Shown: positions 21,275 to 31,194 of the stretch, in pieces
How the letters are laid out: each line of letters opens with the position of its first letter
Position numbering within the stretch: position 1 is the stretch's first letter
NCBI GenBank assembly: GCA_020200135.1
Contig: JAIVJI010000007.1
Location: 64,420 to 128,419, forward strand
From: Acidobacteriota bacterium
GTDB taxonomy: Bacteria > Acidobacteriota > Blastocatellia > Pyrinomonadales > Pyrinomonadaceae
DNA: 64,000 nt
Direction of reading: 5' to 3'
Translations under genes and position numbers: made by a program
The notes under the pieces: generated by a model
Seen by the model: the letters and a program-made list of their open reading frames with translations, nothing else
What the model was told of the DNA's origin: nothing
Databases searched by the model: none

Positions 21275-23290
21275 ATGGAAGAGATTTTCGGCCCCGGCGG
21301 CCTCATCGCCCGCGCGCACCCCGAGTACGAGTTCAGGCCCGGTCAGGTCCAGATGGCCGAGGCCGTGCTGCGCGCGTTCGAGGAGCGGCGCCACCTGCTC
21401 GTCGAGGCGGGGACGGGGACGGGGAAGACGCTGGCCTATCTCGTCCCGGCAATCGCGGCGGCGGCCGCGCGGGGCGGCCGCGTCGTCGTCTCGACGGGGA
21501 CGAAGAACTTGCAGGAGCAGTTGATGGAGAAGGACATCCCCTTCCTCCAGCGCGTGCTCCCGCGAAAGTTCTCGGCCGCCTACATGAAGGGGCGCTCGAA
21601 CTACGTCTGCCTGAACCGCGTCAAGCGCGCCGAGACCTCGCCCATCCTCGACGGGCTCGACGACGTCGACCACTTCGACGCCGTCCGCCGCTGGTCGCGC
21701 GACTCGGCCTCGGGCGACCGCGCCGAACTGACGGAGCTTCCCGAGAACCTCACCTTCTGGCGGCACATCGACGCGCGCTCCGAGATTTGCACCGGCCAGA
21801 AGTGCGCCGACTACGACGCCTGCTACATCACGCGGATGCGCCAGCGCGCCTCGGACGCCGACATCGTCATCGTCAACCACCACCTCTTCTTCGCCGACCT
21901 CGCGCTCCGGGGCGGCGAGTACGGCCAGGTCATCCCGGACTACTCGGCCGTCATCTTCGACGAGGCGCACCAGGTCGAGGACGTGGCGGCCGAATACTTC
22001 GGCGCGCAGGTCTCGAACTTCCAGCTCGAAGACACGCTGCGCGACCTGCAGATGCTCCCCGTCACCGACTCGGGCACGAACCGCGAGCTGACGCGCGCCG
22101 CGAACCGCGTGGCGCGCTTCGCCGAGCAGTTCTGGATGGGCTTCGCGCGCGAGGCGCGCTCGGACGAGGGGCGCTTTCCCTTAGCGCCCGGCACGTTCGC
22201 GCGCAAGGGGCGCAATGGTGAGATAGAGGCCACGCCGCTCGGCGACGCGTACCTCGGCGTGGACGGCGCGCTCGGCCGCCTGGAGACGACGCTCGACGCG
22301 CTGCGCGAGAAGCCGCCCGAGGTCGAGAACCTCGTCCGCCGCATACGCGAGACGCGCTTCAACCTCGAATTCATCGTCGCGGGCGACGACCGGCGCTACG
22401 TCTACTGGGTCGAGCGCCGCGGGCGCGGGACGTTTTTGCGCGCCTCGCCCATCGACGTTTCGACTCTGCTTCAGGACAAGCTCTTCGACCGCGTCGAGAC
22501 GGTCGTGCTCACCTCGGCCACGCTCGCGAGCGCGGGCAGCTTCGACTTCATCAAGCAGCGTCTGGGTCTCGCGCCGGGCGTCGAAGACGAGCGAGAGGCC
22601 GACGGCGGCGGGGCGGGGAAGACCGACGAGCTGGTCGCTTCCTCGGGCTACAACTACGAGGAGCAGGCCGTGCTCTACCTCCCGCCGCGGATGCCCGACC
22701 CGCGCAGCGAGGGCTGGACAGACCGCGCGGCGGCCGAGGTCGTGGAGCTTCTCAACGTCTCGCGCGGCCGCGCCTTCGTCCTCTCGACTTCTTTGAGCGG
22801 GATGCGCGCGCTCTACGACCGCGTCGCGCCCGAGGTCGAGTTCCCGTGCTTCGTGCAGGGGAGCACGGCGAAGGCGGGGCTGTTGGAGAAGTTCCGCGTG
22901 ACGCCGAACGCGGTGCTCTTCGCGACGGCCAGCTTCTGGCAGGGCGTGGACGTGCGCGGCGAGCAGCTCTCGTGCGTCATCATCGACAAGCTGCCGTTCG
23001 CCGTCCCGACCGACCCGGTGGTCGCCGCGCGCCAGCGCTTCATCGAGCAGCAGGGCGGGTCGAGCTTCTACGAGTACAGCGTCCCGCAGGCCATCATCAC
23101 CCTGAAGCAGGGGCTGGGCCGCCTCATCCGCTCGGCCACCGACCGCGGCCTGCTCGCCGTCCTCGACCCGCGCCTGCGCACCGCCTCCTACGGCCGCCTC
23201 TTCCTCCAGAGCCTCCCGCCCTGCCGCGTCACCTCCTCTCTCGCCGAGGCGGCCGCGGTGTTTGAGTCGGACGAGACCCCGGTGAGATAA
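21275..23290 (+). CDS. Rad3/DinG-family ATP-dependent DNA helicase
   Basis: VEAGTGTGKTLAYLVPAI Walker A; VIFDEAHQ; QGLGRLIRSATDRG motif VI; clustered Cys. Confidence 0.93.
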   Translation: MEEIFGPGGLIARAHPEYEFRPGQVQMAEAVLRAFEERRHLLVEAGTGTGKTLAYLVPAIAAAAARGGRVVVSTGTKNLQEQLMEKDIPFLQRVLPRKFSAAYMKGRSNYVCLNRVKRAETSPILDGLDDVDHFDAVRRWSRDSASGDRAELTELPENLTFWRHIDARSEICTGQKCADYDACYITRMRQRASDADIVIVNHHLFFADLALRGGEYGQVIPDYSAVIFDEAHQVEDVAAEYFGAQVSNFQLEDTLRDLQMLPVTDSGTNRELTRAANRVARFAEQFWMGFAREARSDEGRFPLAPGTFARKGRNGEIEATPLGDAYLGVDGALGRLETTLDALREKPPEVENLVRRIRETRFNLEFIVAGDDRRYVYWVERRGRGTFLRASPIDVSTLLQDKLFDRVETVVLTSATLASAGSFDFIKQRLGLAPGVEDEREADGGGAGKTDELVASSGYNYEEQAVLYLPPRMPDPRSEGWTDRAAAEVVELLNVSRGRAFVLSTSLSGMRALYDRVAPEVEFPCFVQGSTAKAGLLEKFRVTPNAVLFATASFWQGVDVRGEQLSCVIIDKLPFAVPTDPVVAARQRFIEQQGGSSFYEYSVPQAIITLKQGLGRLIRSATDRGLLAVLDPRLRTASYGRLFLQSLPPCRVTSSLAEAAAVFESDETPVR

Positions 23291-23327
23291 TCCGAAAAAC
23301 CAGAGCAGAGGCGGAAGCGAGACGAGG

Positions 23328-23711
23328 ATGGCCGGACAATTCGAGGTGATGATCGAGCGGAACTTTTCGAGCGCGCACCAGTTGCGCGGCTACAAGGGGA
23401 AGTGCGAGAACCTGCACGGGCATAATTATAAGATCGAGATTTACGCGCGCGGGAGCGAGCTGGACAACATCGGCCTGCTGGTGGATTTCGGCGAGCTGAA
23501 GGAGGCGGCCGACGAGGTCGTCGCCTACCTCGACCACCGCAACATCAACGAGCTGCCGCCCTTCGACGAGGAGCTCAACCCGTCGGCCGAGAACCTGGCC
23601 CGCTACATCCTCGAACGCGTCTCCTCCCGCGTCGGCGACGAGCGCGTCCGCGTCTACAAAGTCCGCTGCTTCGAGACGCCCACGAGCGTCGCCACGTATC
23701 AGGTCGAATAG
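23328..23711 (+). CDS. queD: 6-carboxy/pyruvoyl tetrahydropterin synthase family
   Basis: FSSAHQLRGYKGKCENLHGHNYKIEI. Confidence 0.9.
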   Translation: MAGQFEVMIERNFSSAHQLRGYKGKCENLHGHNYKIEIYARGSELDNIGLLVDFGELKEAADEVVAYLDHRNINELPPFDEELNPSAENLARYILERVSSRVGDERVRVYKVRCFETPTSVATYQVE

Positions 23712-23736
23712 TCTGGAGTCTGGAGTCAGAAATAAG

Positions 23737-23766
23737 AAAAGCCCGGTTCGCAATGACCGGGCTTTT
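23737..23766. terminator. bidirectional terminator nested in heptamer inverted repeats
   Basis: aaaagcccggttcgcaatgaccgggctttt. Confidence 0.85.
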
Positions 23767-23783
23767 GCTTTGACTCCAGACTT

Positions 23784-25178
23784 TTAAGAAGCCGTGAGCG
23801 CGGGGATGTCTATCTTGTACTTCTTGATCTTGGAGTAGAGCCGGGGGCGATAGATGCCCAGGAGGTTCGCCGCCGCCTGCTTGTTGCCGCCGGTGCGCTG
23901 GAGCGTGCGCTCGATGACGAACTTCTCTATCTCTTCGAGCGTCATGTTGGGCGGCACGTCCCAGTTCGCGCCCGCCGCGTTCTTCTCGGGCAGCGAGCCG
24001 TTGTCGAACGGCAAGTCGACCGGCTCGATCTTGTTGCTCTTGGCGAGCAGCACGGCGCGCTCCAGGACGTTCTGCAGCTCGCGCACGTTGCCCGGCCACG
24101 TGTGCGAGAAGAGACGCTGGTAGGCCGTCTGCGAGATGCCGCTGATCGAGCGCTGGTACTTGCGCGCGTACATCTTGAGGAAGTGTTCGGCGAGGAGCTG
24201 GATGTCCTCCGAGCGCTCGCGCAGGGGGGGCACGTGAATCGTGATGGTCGAGATGCGGTAGAAGAGGTCGTCGCGCAAAGCCCCGTCGCGGATGGCGTCG
24301 GCCGGCAGGCGGTTCGTCGAGGTGATGAGCCGGAAGTCGACGGGGTAGGTCCTCTCCGACCCGAGCTTGCGGTAGCTGCGCTCCTGGAGCACGCGCAAAA
24401 GTTTCGGCTGAAGCTCGACCGGCATCTCGGCGATCTCGTCGAGGAGGAGCGAGCCCTGCTCGGCGTGCTGGATGAGGCCGTCCTTGTCGGCGTGCGCGCC
24501 GGTGAAGGCGCCCTTGGTGTGGCCGAACAGCTCCGACTCGATGAGCTCCTTCGGGAGCGCCGCGCAGTTGACCTTGATGAAGGGCTTCTTCGCGCGGAGA
24601 GAGTTGTAGTGGATGGCGTTGGCGATCAGCTCCTTGCCCGTCCCCGACTCGCCGACGATGAGGACGTTGGCGTCCGACTTCGCCACCGACTCGATGGTCT
24701 CGTAGATGGTCTGCATCTCCTTCGACGAGCCGATGATGTTGAAGTACTCGGTGCGCGTCGCCAGGCGCTGGCGCATCGTCGTCGTCTGCTCGACCAGGTC
24801 GCGGCGCTCCAGCGCCTTCTCCACGAGCGGCAGCAGCACCTCGAAGTCGAACGGCTTTTCCAGGAACCAGAAGGCCCCGGCCTTCGTCGCCTCGACCGCG
24901 CGCTCGACCGTCCCGTAGCCGGTCATTACGATGACCTCGGTCGTGGGGTGCGTGTCCTTGACGTGGCGGAGCACGTCCACGCCGTTCATGTCCTTGTCGG
25001 GCAGCTGGAGGTCGCAGACGACCAGGTGGTGACCGCTCCCGTCGAACAGCTCGACGGCCTGCGCGCCGTTCGAGGCCGTGTCCACCGTGAAGCCCTCCTC
25101 GGCGAGGTTCTGCTTGAGCGAGTCGGTCATCATCGGCTCGTCGTCGACCACCAGAATGCGTACTTCCTTACGTTCCAC
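23784..25178 (-). CDS. sigma-54 dependent response regulator (NtrC family)
   Basis: receiver, AAA+ (GESGTGKELIANAIH; ELFGHTKGAFTGA), Fis-type HTH. Confidence 0.95.
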   Translation of the reverse strand: MERKEVRILVVDDEPMMTDSLKQNLAEEGFTVDTASNGAQAVELFDGSGHHLVVCDLQLPDKDMNGVDVLRHVKDTHPTTEVIVMTGYGTVERAVEATKAGAFWFLEKPFDFEVLLPLVEKALERRDLVEQTTTMRQRLATRTEYFNIIGSSKEMQTIYETIESVAKSDANVLIVGESGTGKELIANAIHYNSLRAKKPFIKVNCAALPKELIESELFGHTKGAFTGAHADKDGLIQHAEQGSLLLDEIAEMPVELQPKLLRVLQERSYRKLGSERTYPVDFRLITSTNRLPADAIRDGALRDDLFYRISTITIHVPPLRERSEDIQLLAEHFLKMYARKYQRSISGISQTAYQRLFSHTWPGNVRELQNVLERAVLLAKSNKIEPVDLPFDNGSLPEKNAAGANWDVPPNMTLEEIEKFVIERTLQRTGGNKQAAANLLGIYRPRLYSKIKKYKIDIPALTAS

Positions 25179-25285
25179 TTCGTCTCCCCCTCTTGAAAGG
25201 ATGAAATCGGAACGATGAACGTCGAACTGTCGGGAAGAGCGGTTCAGTTCAGAGTCCAGCGCTCAAAATTCAGCGTTCTTATAAA

Positions 25286-25720
25286 TCAGTCTTCTCGTAG
25301 CGGCAGCCGCGCACGGATGCGGCCGCCCTCGTGCGAGACTTCGCCCCCGTGGGCGCGTACAATCCTGGCCGCGAGCGCCATCCGCAAACCGGTCGCGGTC
25401 TCGAACGGCGCGCCCTCGGCCGCGTCCGCCAGAAGGCGCGCCAGGTCGGTGCCGGGCTGCCGGCGCAGCTCGACCGAGCGCCCGTAGCGGACGAGGACGT
25501 TCATGTCCGCGGCGGCGCGCTCCAGCCCCGAGATGAGCTTGGACACGGTCTCCTGCTCGTCCTCGGGCCGCCCGGCCTTCTCCAGACGCTTGCGCAGGAA
25601 CGTGGCATAGAGTTTGAGACCGTTCAACTGATTTTTGAGGTCGTGAACGATCTGCACGGACGCGCTCCCGAGGTCGCGCAGGGTCTCGGCGTCCTGTAAT
25701 TCAGTTTTTAAAGGCTTCAT
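25286..25720 (-). pseudogene. sensor histidine kinase with most of the ATPase domain missing
   Basis: IVHDLKNQLNGLKLYATFLRKRLEK H-box directly followed by only the end of a HATPase domain (TGLRMALAARIVRAHGGEVSHEG). Confidence 0.5.
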
Positions 25721-25935
25721 GCCGCCTGTCCGGGCTTCCGCCGGGAAGAGATTAGTGTGACGGAAGCCGCCGGGTGTGCCGGGGCCATGTACTTATTTAA
25801 CCCAAGTCCCGTTGTTTTTTGTGTCGCGTTTCGATGCGCATCTTAACAAAAAACTTGAGTGTTTGCTAGTCGTACGTGCGGGTGGATTTTGTGGGAGTTA
25901 TTTCGCTAAACGGGGAGCAGGAGGCACGGGGCGGC

Positions 25936-26322
25936 ATGGACGAACAGGCAGGGGGGCGGCCGACCGTGCTGGTGGTCGAAGACTTCGAGGACAACCGCTT
26001 TATGATGAGGCGGCTGCTCGAAATGAGCGGCTACCGCGTGGTCGAGGCGGTCAACGGCAACCAGGCCGTCGAGTCGGCAGCCACCGAAAGCCCCGACATC
26101 ATTCTGATGGATTTGAGCCTGCCGCAGCTCGACGGGCTGGCCGCGACGCGCCGCATCCGCGCGCGTGAGGGCGCGCGCAAAGTCCCCATCGTCGCCGTCT
26201 CCGCGCACGACTCTGCCGACTTTCATGCCGAGGCGCTCGCCGCCGGCTGCAACGAGTACGTCACCAAGCCCATCGACTTCGACCAGCTCGTCCATCTGCT
26301 CGACCGGCTGACGGCGAAGTAG
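25936..26322 (+). CDS. response regulator receiver protein
   Basis: VLVVEDFEDNRFMMRRLLE...IILMDLSLPQLDG...CNEYVTKPID. Confidence 0.93.
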   Translation: MDEQAGGRPTVLVVEDFEDNRFMMRRLLEMSGYRVVEAVNGNQAVESAATESPDIILMDLSLPQLDGLAATRRIRAREGARKVPIVAVSAHDSADFHAEALAAGCNEYVTKPIDFDQLVHLLDRLTAK

Positions 26323-26557
26323 CCGCCGCCGCCGCTTCGGCGCCCGCCCCGCGTCGGTCGTTGGCCGTTGATTAACTCGGGCGGCCGCGATAATCCGGGG
26401 GGCGCGAGACTTCAGGTATCACTTCAAGCGGACGCTTCGTGAACACAAAAGTCGGACGCTTAAGCCTAATTTCGGACGGTCTGAAGCGAGGGTTCTTAAG
26501 CTCAAAACCCGGCGCCGGACGCCGCCGGCCGACGCCCGTGCGCTGAGCGCTTCACAC

Positions 26558-27058
26558 ATGCCCCGACGGTTCTCGTCACTCTTCCGCCAGAGCCTCGACC
26601 ACTTGACGCGCGCGTGGGTGGACGAAGTCTACGCCGACCGGCGCACGGACCTCGCCACGCTGCTCACTTTCCGCGAGCTGGTCGAGCACGTCCCCGACCT
26701 CTTCGACGAGCTGGCCTACCTGCTCGACGAGCGCGCCGACGAGGAGGAGATTTGCGAGGGGGCGCGCCGTCTTCGCGGGTACGCGCAGACGCGGTTTCAG
26801 CAGGGCGCGCTGATAGACGAAGTGGCACGCGAGTTGATGCTTTTGAGGGATACATTGTGCGAGTTTCTTTGGCGGGAGGTTCCCGTCGGCCCTGACGAGG
26901 GGGCTTCGGGTCTGCACGACGCGCTCCGGCGCTCGTGGCTTTTTTTCGACGAGCTGATCGCGCAGGCGATACTCGTCTACGCGGTGAGTCTGCGCCCCGT
27001 GATCCCGACGCGCGGGTCGGTCTGGCCGCCGCCGCCGCGCAGGCGGCGCGGGCAGTAA
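26558..27058 (+). CDS. RsbRD-type N-terminal sensor-like protein
   Basis: helical 166 aa sequence resembling RsbRD_N domains; next to histidine kinase. Confidence 0.6.
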   Translation: MPRRFSSLFRQSLDHLTRAWVDEVYADRRTDLATLLTFRELVEHVPDLFDELAYLLDERADEEEICEGARRLRGYAQTRFQQGALIDEVARELMLLRDTLCEFLWREVPVGPDEGASGLHDALRRSWLFFDELIAQAILVYAVSLRPVIPTRGSVWPPPPRRRRGQ

Positions 27059-27081
27059 ACATCGTGCGGGAAGGTGGACGG

Positions 27082-29484
27082 ATGAGGAGGGGGAAGAGGA
27101 AACGCAGCGCGCTCGACGTTCGCACCAGGCTTCTGCTGATGCTGGCGGTGCTGTCTCTGCCGCTGCTCATCGTGGGGCTCTACCAGCTCTACAGCTACCG
27201 CAAGAGTCTGAGCGACCAGTCGGCGGCCATCGCGCGCACGGAGGCCGAGGCCGCGGCCGGCGCGCTCGAATCGTGGATCGAGTCGCACCCGGCGCAGGCC
27301 GCCGACCCGCACGCGCTGACGCAGGCGGAGGCGCGCGAGCTGTTCGGGCGACTCACGCGTCGCGCGCGGCCGGGCACGCAGGCGGCCGTCGCCGTCTACA
27401 ACCCGGAGGGACGCGCCGTCTCGCTGCGCGTGGGCGCACCCGCGCCCGTGCCCGCGGAGCTTCCGGGGCGCGCGGGGCCGGAGCCCTGGAGCGACGGGGT
27501 GAACCGCGTCACGTTCGTCACGCGGACTCAGCCTTCTGGGTGGAGCGTGGCCGCGGGCGTGCCCGCGCCGGACGGGACGCCGGGCGGGCGCTCTCTGCTG
27601 CTGCTCGCGGCGGCGTGGATGCTGACGCTCACCGCCTCCTTCCTGCTCGCGGTCTGGGCCGTCGGGCGCTTCACGCGACCCATCAGGAGCCTCGTCACTT
27701 CCGCCACGGCGCTCGGCGAGGGGCGTTTGCACGAGCGCGCGCGGGTCGAGACCGACGACGAGGTCGGCACGCTCGCCGAGAGCTTCAACGCGATGGCCGT
27801 GAGCCTCGAATCGAAGTTCGAGGCGGTTAAGCTCCAGAGCGCGTTCATCGGCGAGGTGCTCGACAGCCTGCCGCTCTGCGTCGTCGTGCTCGACGCGAAG
27901 CTCTTCGTGCGCAAGGTCAACGCGGCGTTCGCGCGCGTGACGGGGCGGCCGGCCTCCGAGCTGACGGGTCGCGGGCTCTACGACGCGGCCGCCGGGCTCT
28001 CGGTGCTGCGCGACGTGGTCGAGGACGTGCGGCGCACACGGCGCGCGTTCGTCAACTACGGCCAGCCGCTCAGGCTCGCGGCCGCCGATGAAGAGGGCGG
28101 CGGCGCCGGGAACGTCGGGGGGCCGAAAGAGTCGGAAGGGGACGCGCAGAAGTTCTGGGACGTGACGGTCTGGCCCGTGACGGAACAAACCGAGGGGCGC
28201 GGCGATCTAATCCTCATCCTCTCGGAGGTGTCGAAGCGCGTGCGCGCCGAGCGTCTGGCGACCGCCGCCTTCGCCGCCGAGAAGTCGCGCGCGGCCGAGC
28301 TGGCGAGCGTCATCAACCAGATGGACGAGGGCGTCGTCATCGTCGACCGCGAGGGGCGCTACCGCCTGAACCGCGCGGCGGCGCGCGTCTTCGGCCGGCG
28401 CGAGGGCGAGTTCGAGGGCGGCGTCAAGGCGCTCGTCGTCGACATGACCTTGCGGGACACGGACGGGCGCGTGCTGGCCGCCGAGGAGACGCCGATCTGC
28501 CGCGCGCTCTCGCGGGGCGAGCACGTCTCGGCCGAGCAGTACAAGGTCATCCGCGGCGAGGGCGAGGAGCGCGTGCTCTCCGTGAGCGCGACGCCTTTGC
28601 GGGGCGAAGGGGGGCGCGCCGAGGGCGTCGTCGCCGTCTTCCGCGACACCACCGAGGGAGTGCGCAAGCACGAGGAGCTGCTCGCCGCCTACGGGCGCCT
28701 GCGCGAGCACGACCGTCTGAAGTCGGCCTTCGTCGCCAACATGAGCCACGAGCTGCGGACGCCCCTGAACGTCATCATCGGGCTGTGCCAGCTCCTCTCG
28801 CGCGACCCGGCGCAGCCGCTCGCGCCGCTCCAGGCCGACGCGGTCGGGCGGATGGAGCGCAACGGGCGCGCGCTGCTGGAGATGGTCAACGACATGCTCG
28901 ACTACTCGCGGCTTGAGTCCGGGCGCTCGGCGCTCTGTATCGAGCGGCTCGAGGCCGGCGAGGTCATCCGTTTCGTGGCGAACGGCTTCGAGCAGGAGGC
29001 GCGCGAGAAGAACATCGAGCTGCGCGTCGAAGTCTCGCCGGAGGTCGGCGTGGTGAGCACCGACCGGCGGAAGCTGACGCAGGTCATGACGTGTCTGGTC
29101 TCGAACGCCTTGAAGTTCACCTCCGCCGGGAGCGTCTCGGTGTCGGCGGGCGCCGAAGGGGCGGAGCGCTGGTATATTGAGGTGACGGACACGGGGATTG
29201 GGATGTCGAGCGACGCGCTGGCCTACATCTTCGACGGGTTCCGACAGGTGGACGACCGCCTGACGCGCTCTTACAACGGCGTCGGTCTGGGGCTCGCCAT
29301 CACGCGCCGCATCGTCGAGCTGCTCGGCGGCGAGATAAAGGTCGAGAGCCGGCAGAACGAGGGCAGCCGCTTCCGCATCATCTGGCCGCGCGAGGCGCAC
29401 CCGCGCACCGGCACCGGCTCGCTCGTCGCGCCGCCCGCGCCGCAGACCGAAGGCGCACAGCCGCGCCGCCTGCGCGCCGTCTGA
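27082..29484 (+). CDS. membrane sensor histidine kinase (HAMP, PAS, HisKA, HATPase)
   Basis: two TM segments, FVANMSHELRTPLNVIIGLCQLL, GVGLGLAITRRIVELLGG. Confidence 0.93.
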   Translation: MRRGKRKRSALDVRTRLLLMLAVLSLPLLIVGLYQLYSYRKSLSDQSAAIARTEAEAAAGALESWIESHPAQAADPHALTQAEARELFGRLTRRARPGTQAAVAVYNPEGRAVSLRVGAPAPVPAELPGRAGPEPWSDGVNRVTFVTRTQPSGWSVAAGVPAPDGTPGGRSLLLLAAAWMLTLTASFLLAVWAVGRFTRPIRSLVTSATALGEGRLHERARVETDDEVGTLAESFNAMAVSLESKFEAVKLQSAFIGEVLDSLPLCVVVLDAKLFVRKVNAAFARVTGRPASELTGRGLYDAAAGLSVLRDVVEDVRRTRRAFVNYGQPLRLAAADEEGGGAGNVGGPKESEGDAQKFWDVTVWPVTEQTEGRGDLILILSEVSKRVRAERLATAAFAAEKSRAAELASVINQMDEGVVIVDREGRYRLNRAAARVFGRREGEFEGGVKALVVDMTLRDTDGRVLAAEETPICRALSRGEHVSAEQYKVIRGEGEERVLSVSATPLRGEGGRAEGVVAVFRDTTEGVRKHEELLAAYGRLREHDRLKSAFVANMSHELRTPLNVIIGLCQLLSRDPAQPLAPLQADAVGRMERNGRALLEMVNDMLDYSRLESGRSALCIERLEAGEVIRFVANGFEQEAREKNIELRVEVSPEVGVVSTDRRKLTQVMTCLVSNALKFTSAGSVSVSAGAEGAERWYIEVTDTGIGMSSDALAYIFDGFRQVDDRLTRSYNGVGLGLAITRRIVELLGGEIKVESRQNEGSRFRIIWPREAHPRTGTGSLVAPPAPQTEGAQPRRLRAV

Positions 29485-29518
29485 CCGTAAACAAATTTTC
29501 GGAGGAGTCTGACCGGCC

Positions 29519-30139
29519 GTGATTCGTTGCGAGAACTGTGGTGGAGAGATCGCCGAGGGACGAGACTCCTGCCCGCACTGCGGGAAGGCCGTCGTCAGCG
29601 GCGGCGGCGGACAACTCGTGAAGGTCGCGGAGCCGCGCGAAGTCGCGCCGGCCGCCGTCCCCTCCTTCGGCGTGAGGAGCGAGGAGCGTGACAAGTCGCG
29701 GCTGGTCATCTACGCGGCGGTGGCGGCGGTCGCGCTGCTGCTGCTGGCGGGGCTCGGGTATCTCGCCAGCCGGCCGTCGGCGGAGCCGGGCGAGGAGCGC
29801 CTGGAGGGGGCGATACGCCCGGGCGCGGCGGAGTACCCGGGCGACAAGCTCGTCGTGGACTTCGAGCCGGACGAGGACGCGACCGGCGGCGAGAACACGC
29901 TGGGCAACTACGTCGTGACGATGAAGCCGACGGTGCGCAACTTCACCGGGCGCACGGTCAACGGGCTGGAGTTCCGCGCCGCCGGGCTCGACCTCAAGGG
30001 GAACGTCATCCGCGAGCGCACCTACGTCAGCGAGGGTGAGATCGAGACGAACAAGACCGCCTCGCCCGCCATCGGCCTCAACTTCCCCAACCGCCCCGCG
30101 CAGCTCAGGCTCGAACTGACGGGCGTGCGCTTCAAGTAG
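29519..30139 (+). CDS. zinc-ribbon membrane protein
   Basis: MIRCENCGGEIAEGRDSCPHCGK plus one TM segment. Confidence 0.75.
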   Translation: MIRCENCGGEIAEGRDSCPHCGKAVVSGGGGQLVKVAEPREVAPAAVPSFGVRSEERDKSRLVIYAAVAAVALLLLAGLGYLASRPSAEPGEERLEGAIRPGAAEYPGDKLVVDFEPDEDATGGENTLGNYVVTMKPTVRNFTGRTVNGLEFRAAGLDLKGNVIRERTYVSEGEIETNKTASPAIGLNFPNRPAQLRLELTGVRFK

Positions 30140-30142
30140 AAA

Positions 30143-30245
30143 TAGACGGTTGTCAGTAGACAGTGGCCGGTAGAAAAACAGGCGGCGCGCTCGGCAGATG
30201 ACCGGACGCGCCGCTTTCAGTTTTCTCTACGGACTACTGACTACT
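30143..30245. repeat. heptameric inverted repeat flanking a terminator-like hairpin
   Basis: gtcagtagacagtggccggtagaaaaac ... gttttctctacggactactgactactgcc around ggcggcgcg...cgcgccgct. Confidence 0.7.
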
Positions 30246-31191
30246 GCCCGTCGTTGACGAACAGCTCTTCGAGCGGGTTGCCGACCGGCTGGACGGCGAC
30301 GAGGCCCGCGCCGGCGTCGCGCGCGGCGCGGAGCACGGCGTCCACTTCCGACTCGGTCGGCACCTCGACGCGCGCGCCGCCCGGCGTGGCCGTCAGGCGC
30401 GCGCCGCTCAAAGGTGAGAGCGCCGCTTCGAGGCGCGCGGCGTCGGGCGCGGACAAGACGACCTCCATCGGGCGTGCGCCGCCCGCCCCGCGCAGCTCTT
30501 CGAGCCGGCCGACGTGCGCGAGCCGCCCTTTGCGCAGGACGGCGGCGCGGTCGCAGAGCACCTCCACGTCGGAGAGGATGTGCGAGCAGAGGAAGACGGT
30601 CGTGCCAGTCGTGCGCAGGCTGGCGATGAGGTCGCGCACCTCGCGCCGGCCGACGGGGTCGAGCCCCGACATCGGCTCGTCGAGGAAGACGACCGACGGG
30701 TCGTTGACGAGCGCCTGCGCCAGCCCGACGCGCTGCAACATCCCCTTCGAGAATTTTCTCAGCTGCTTATCCCAGGACTTCTCTTCGAGCCGCACGCGCC
30801 GGAGCATGTCGGCGGCCCGGGCTTTGCGCTCCGGGCGCGCGTAGCCGAACAGCTCGGCGCAGTACTCCAGCAGCTCGCGCGCCGTCAGGTAGTCGTAGAA
30901 GTACGGCTGCTCGGGGAGGTATCCGATGCGGGCGTGCATCGAGGTGTCGCCGATGTCGCGGCCGAGGATGCGCGCGCCCCCCGAGGTCGGGTAGATGAGA
31001 CGCATGAGGAGCTTGAGCGTCGTCGTCTTGCCCGCGCCGTTGGCGCCGAGGAAGCCGAAGATTTCGCCGCGCCCGACCGAGAGCGACAGCCCGTCGAGCG
31101 CGCGCACCCTACGCTTGCGCAGGAAGCCGACCTCGTAGTCCTTCGTCAGCGAATCTATCTCTACCGCCGGAGTCATCTCTTCAGTCCTCAC
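30241..31191 (-). CDS. ABC transporter ATP-binding protein
   Basis: GANGAGKTTTLKLLMRL Walker A; VVFLDEPMSGLDPVGRR. Confidence 0.95.
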   Translation of the reverse strand: MRTEEMTPAVEIDSLTKDYEVGFLRKRRVRALDGLSLSVGRGEIFGFLGANGAGKTTTLKLLMRLIYPTSGGARILGRDIGDTSMHARIGYLPEQPYFYDYLTARELLEYCAELFGYARPERKARAADMLRRVRLEEKSWDKQLRKFSKGMLQRVGLAQALVNDPSVVFLDEPMSGLDPVGRREVRDLIASLRTTGTTVFLCSHILSDVEVLCDRAAVLRKGRLAHVGRLEELRGAGGARPMEVVLSAPDAARLEAALSPLSGARLTATPGGARVEVPTESEVDAVLRAARDAGAGLVAVQPVGNPLEELFVNDGQ

Positions 31192-31194
31192 CTC

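Noticed and set aside
26429-26481. Three cggacg(c/g)(t) direct repeats upstream of the RsbRD-like gene
   Set aside because: Spacing irregular (24 and 20 bp) and motif short; not distinguishable from chance by eye
28207-29709. 500 aa antisense ORF
   Set aside because: Shadow of sensor kinase gene
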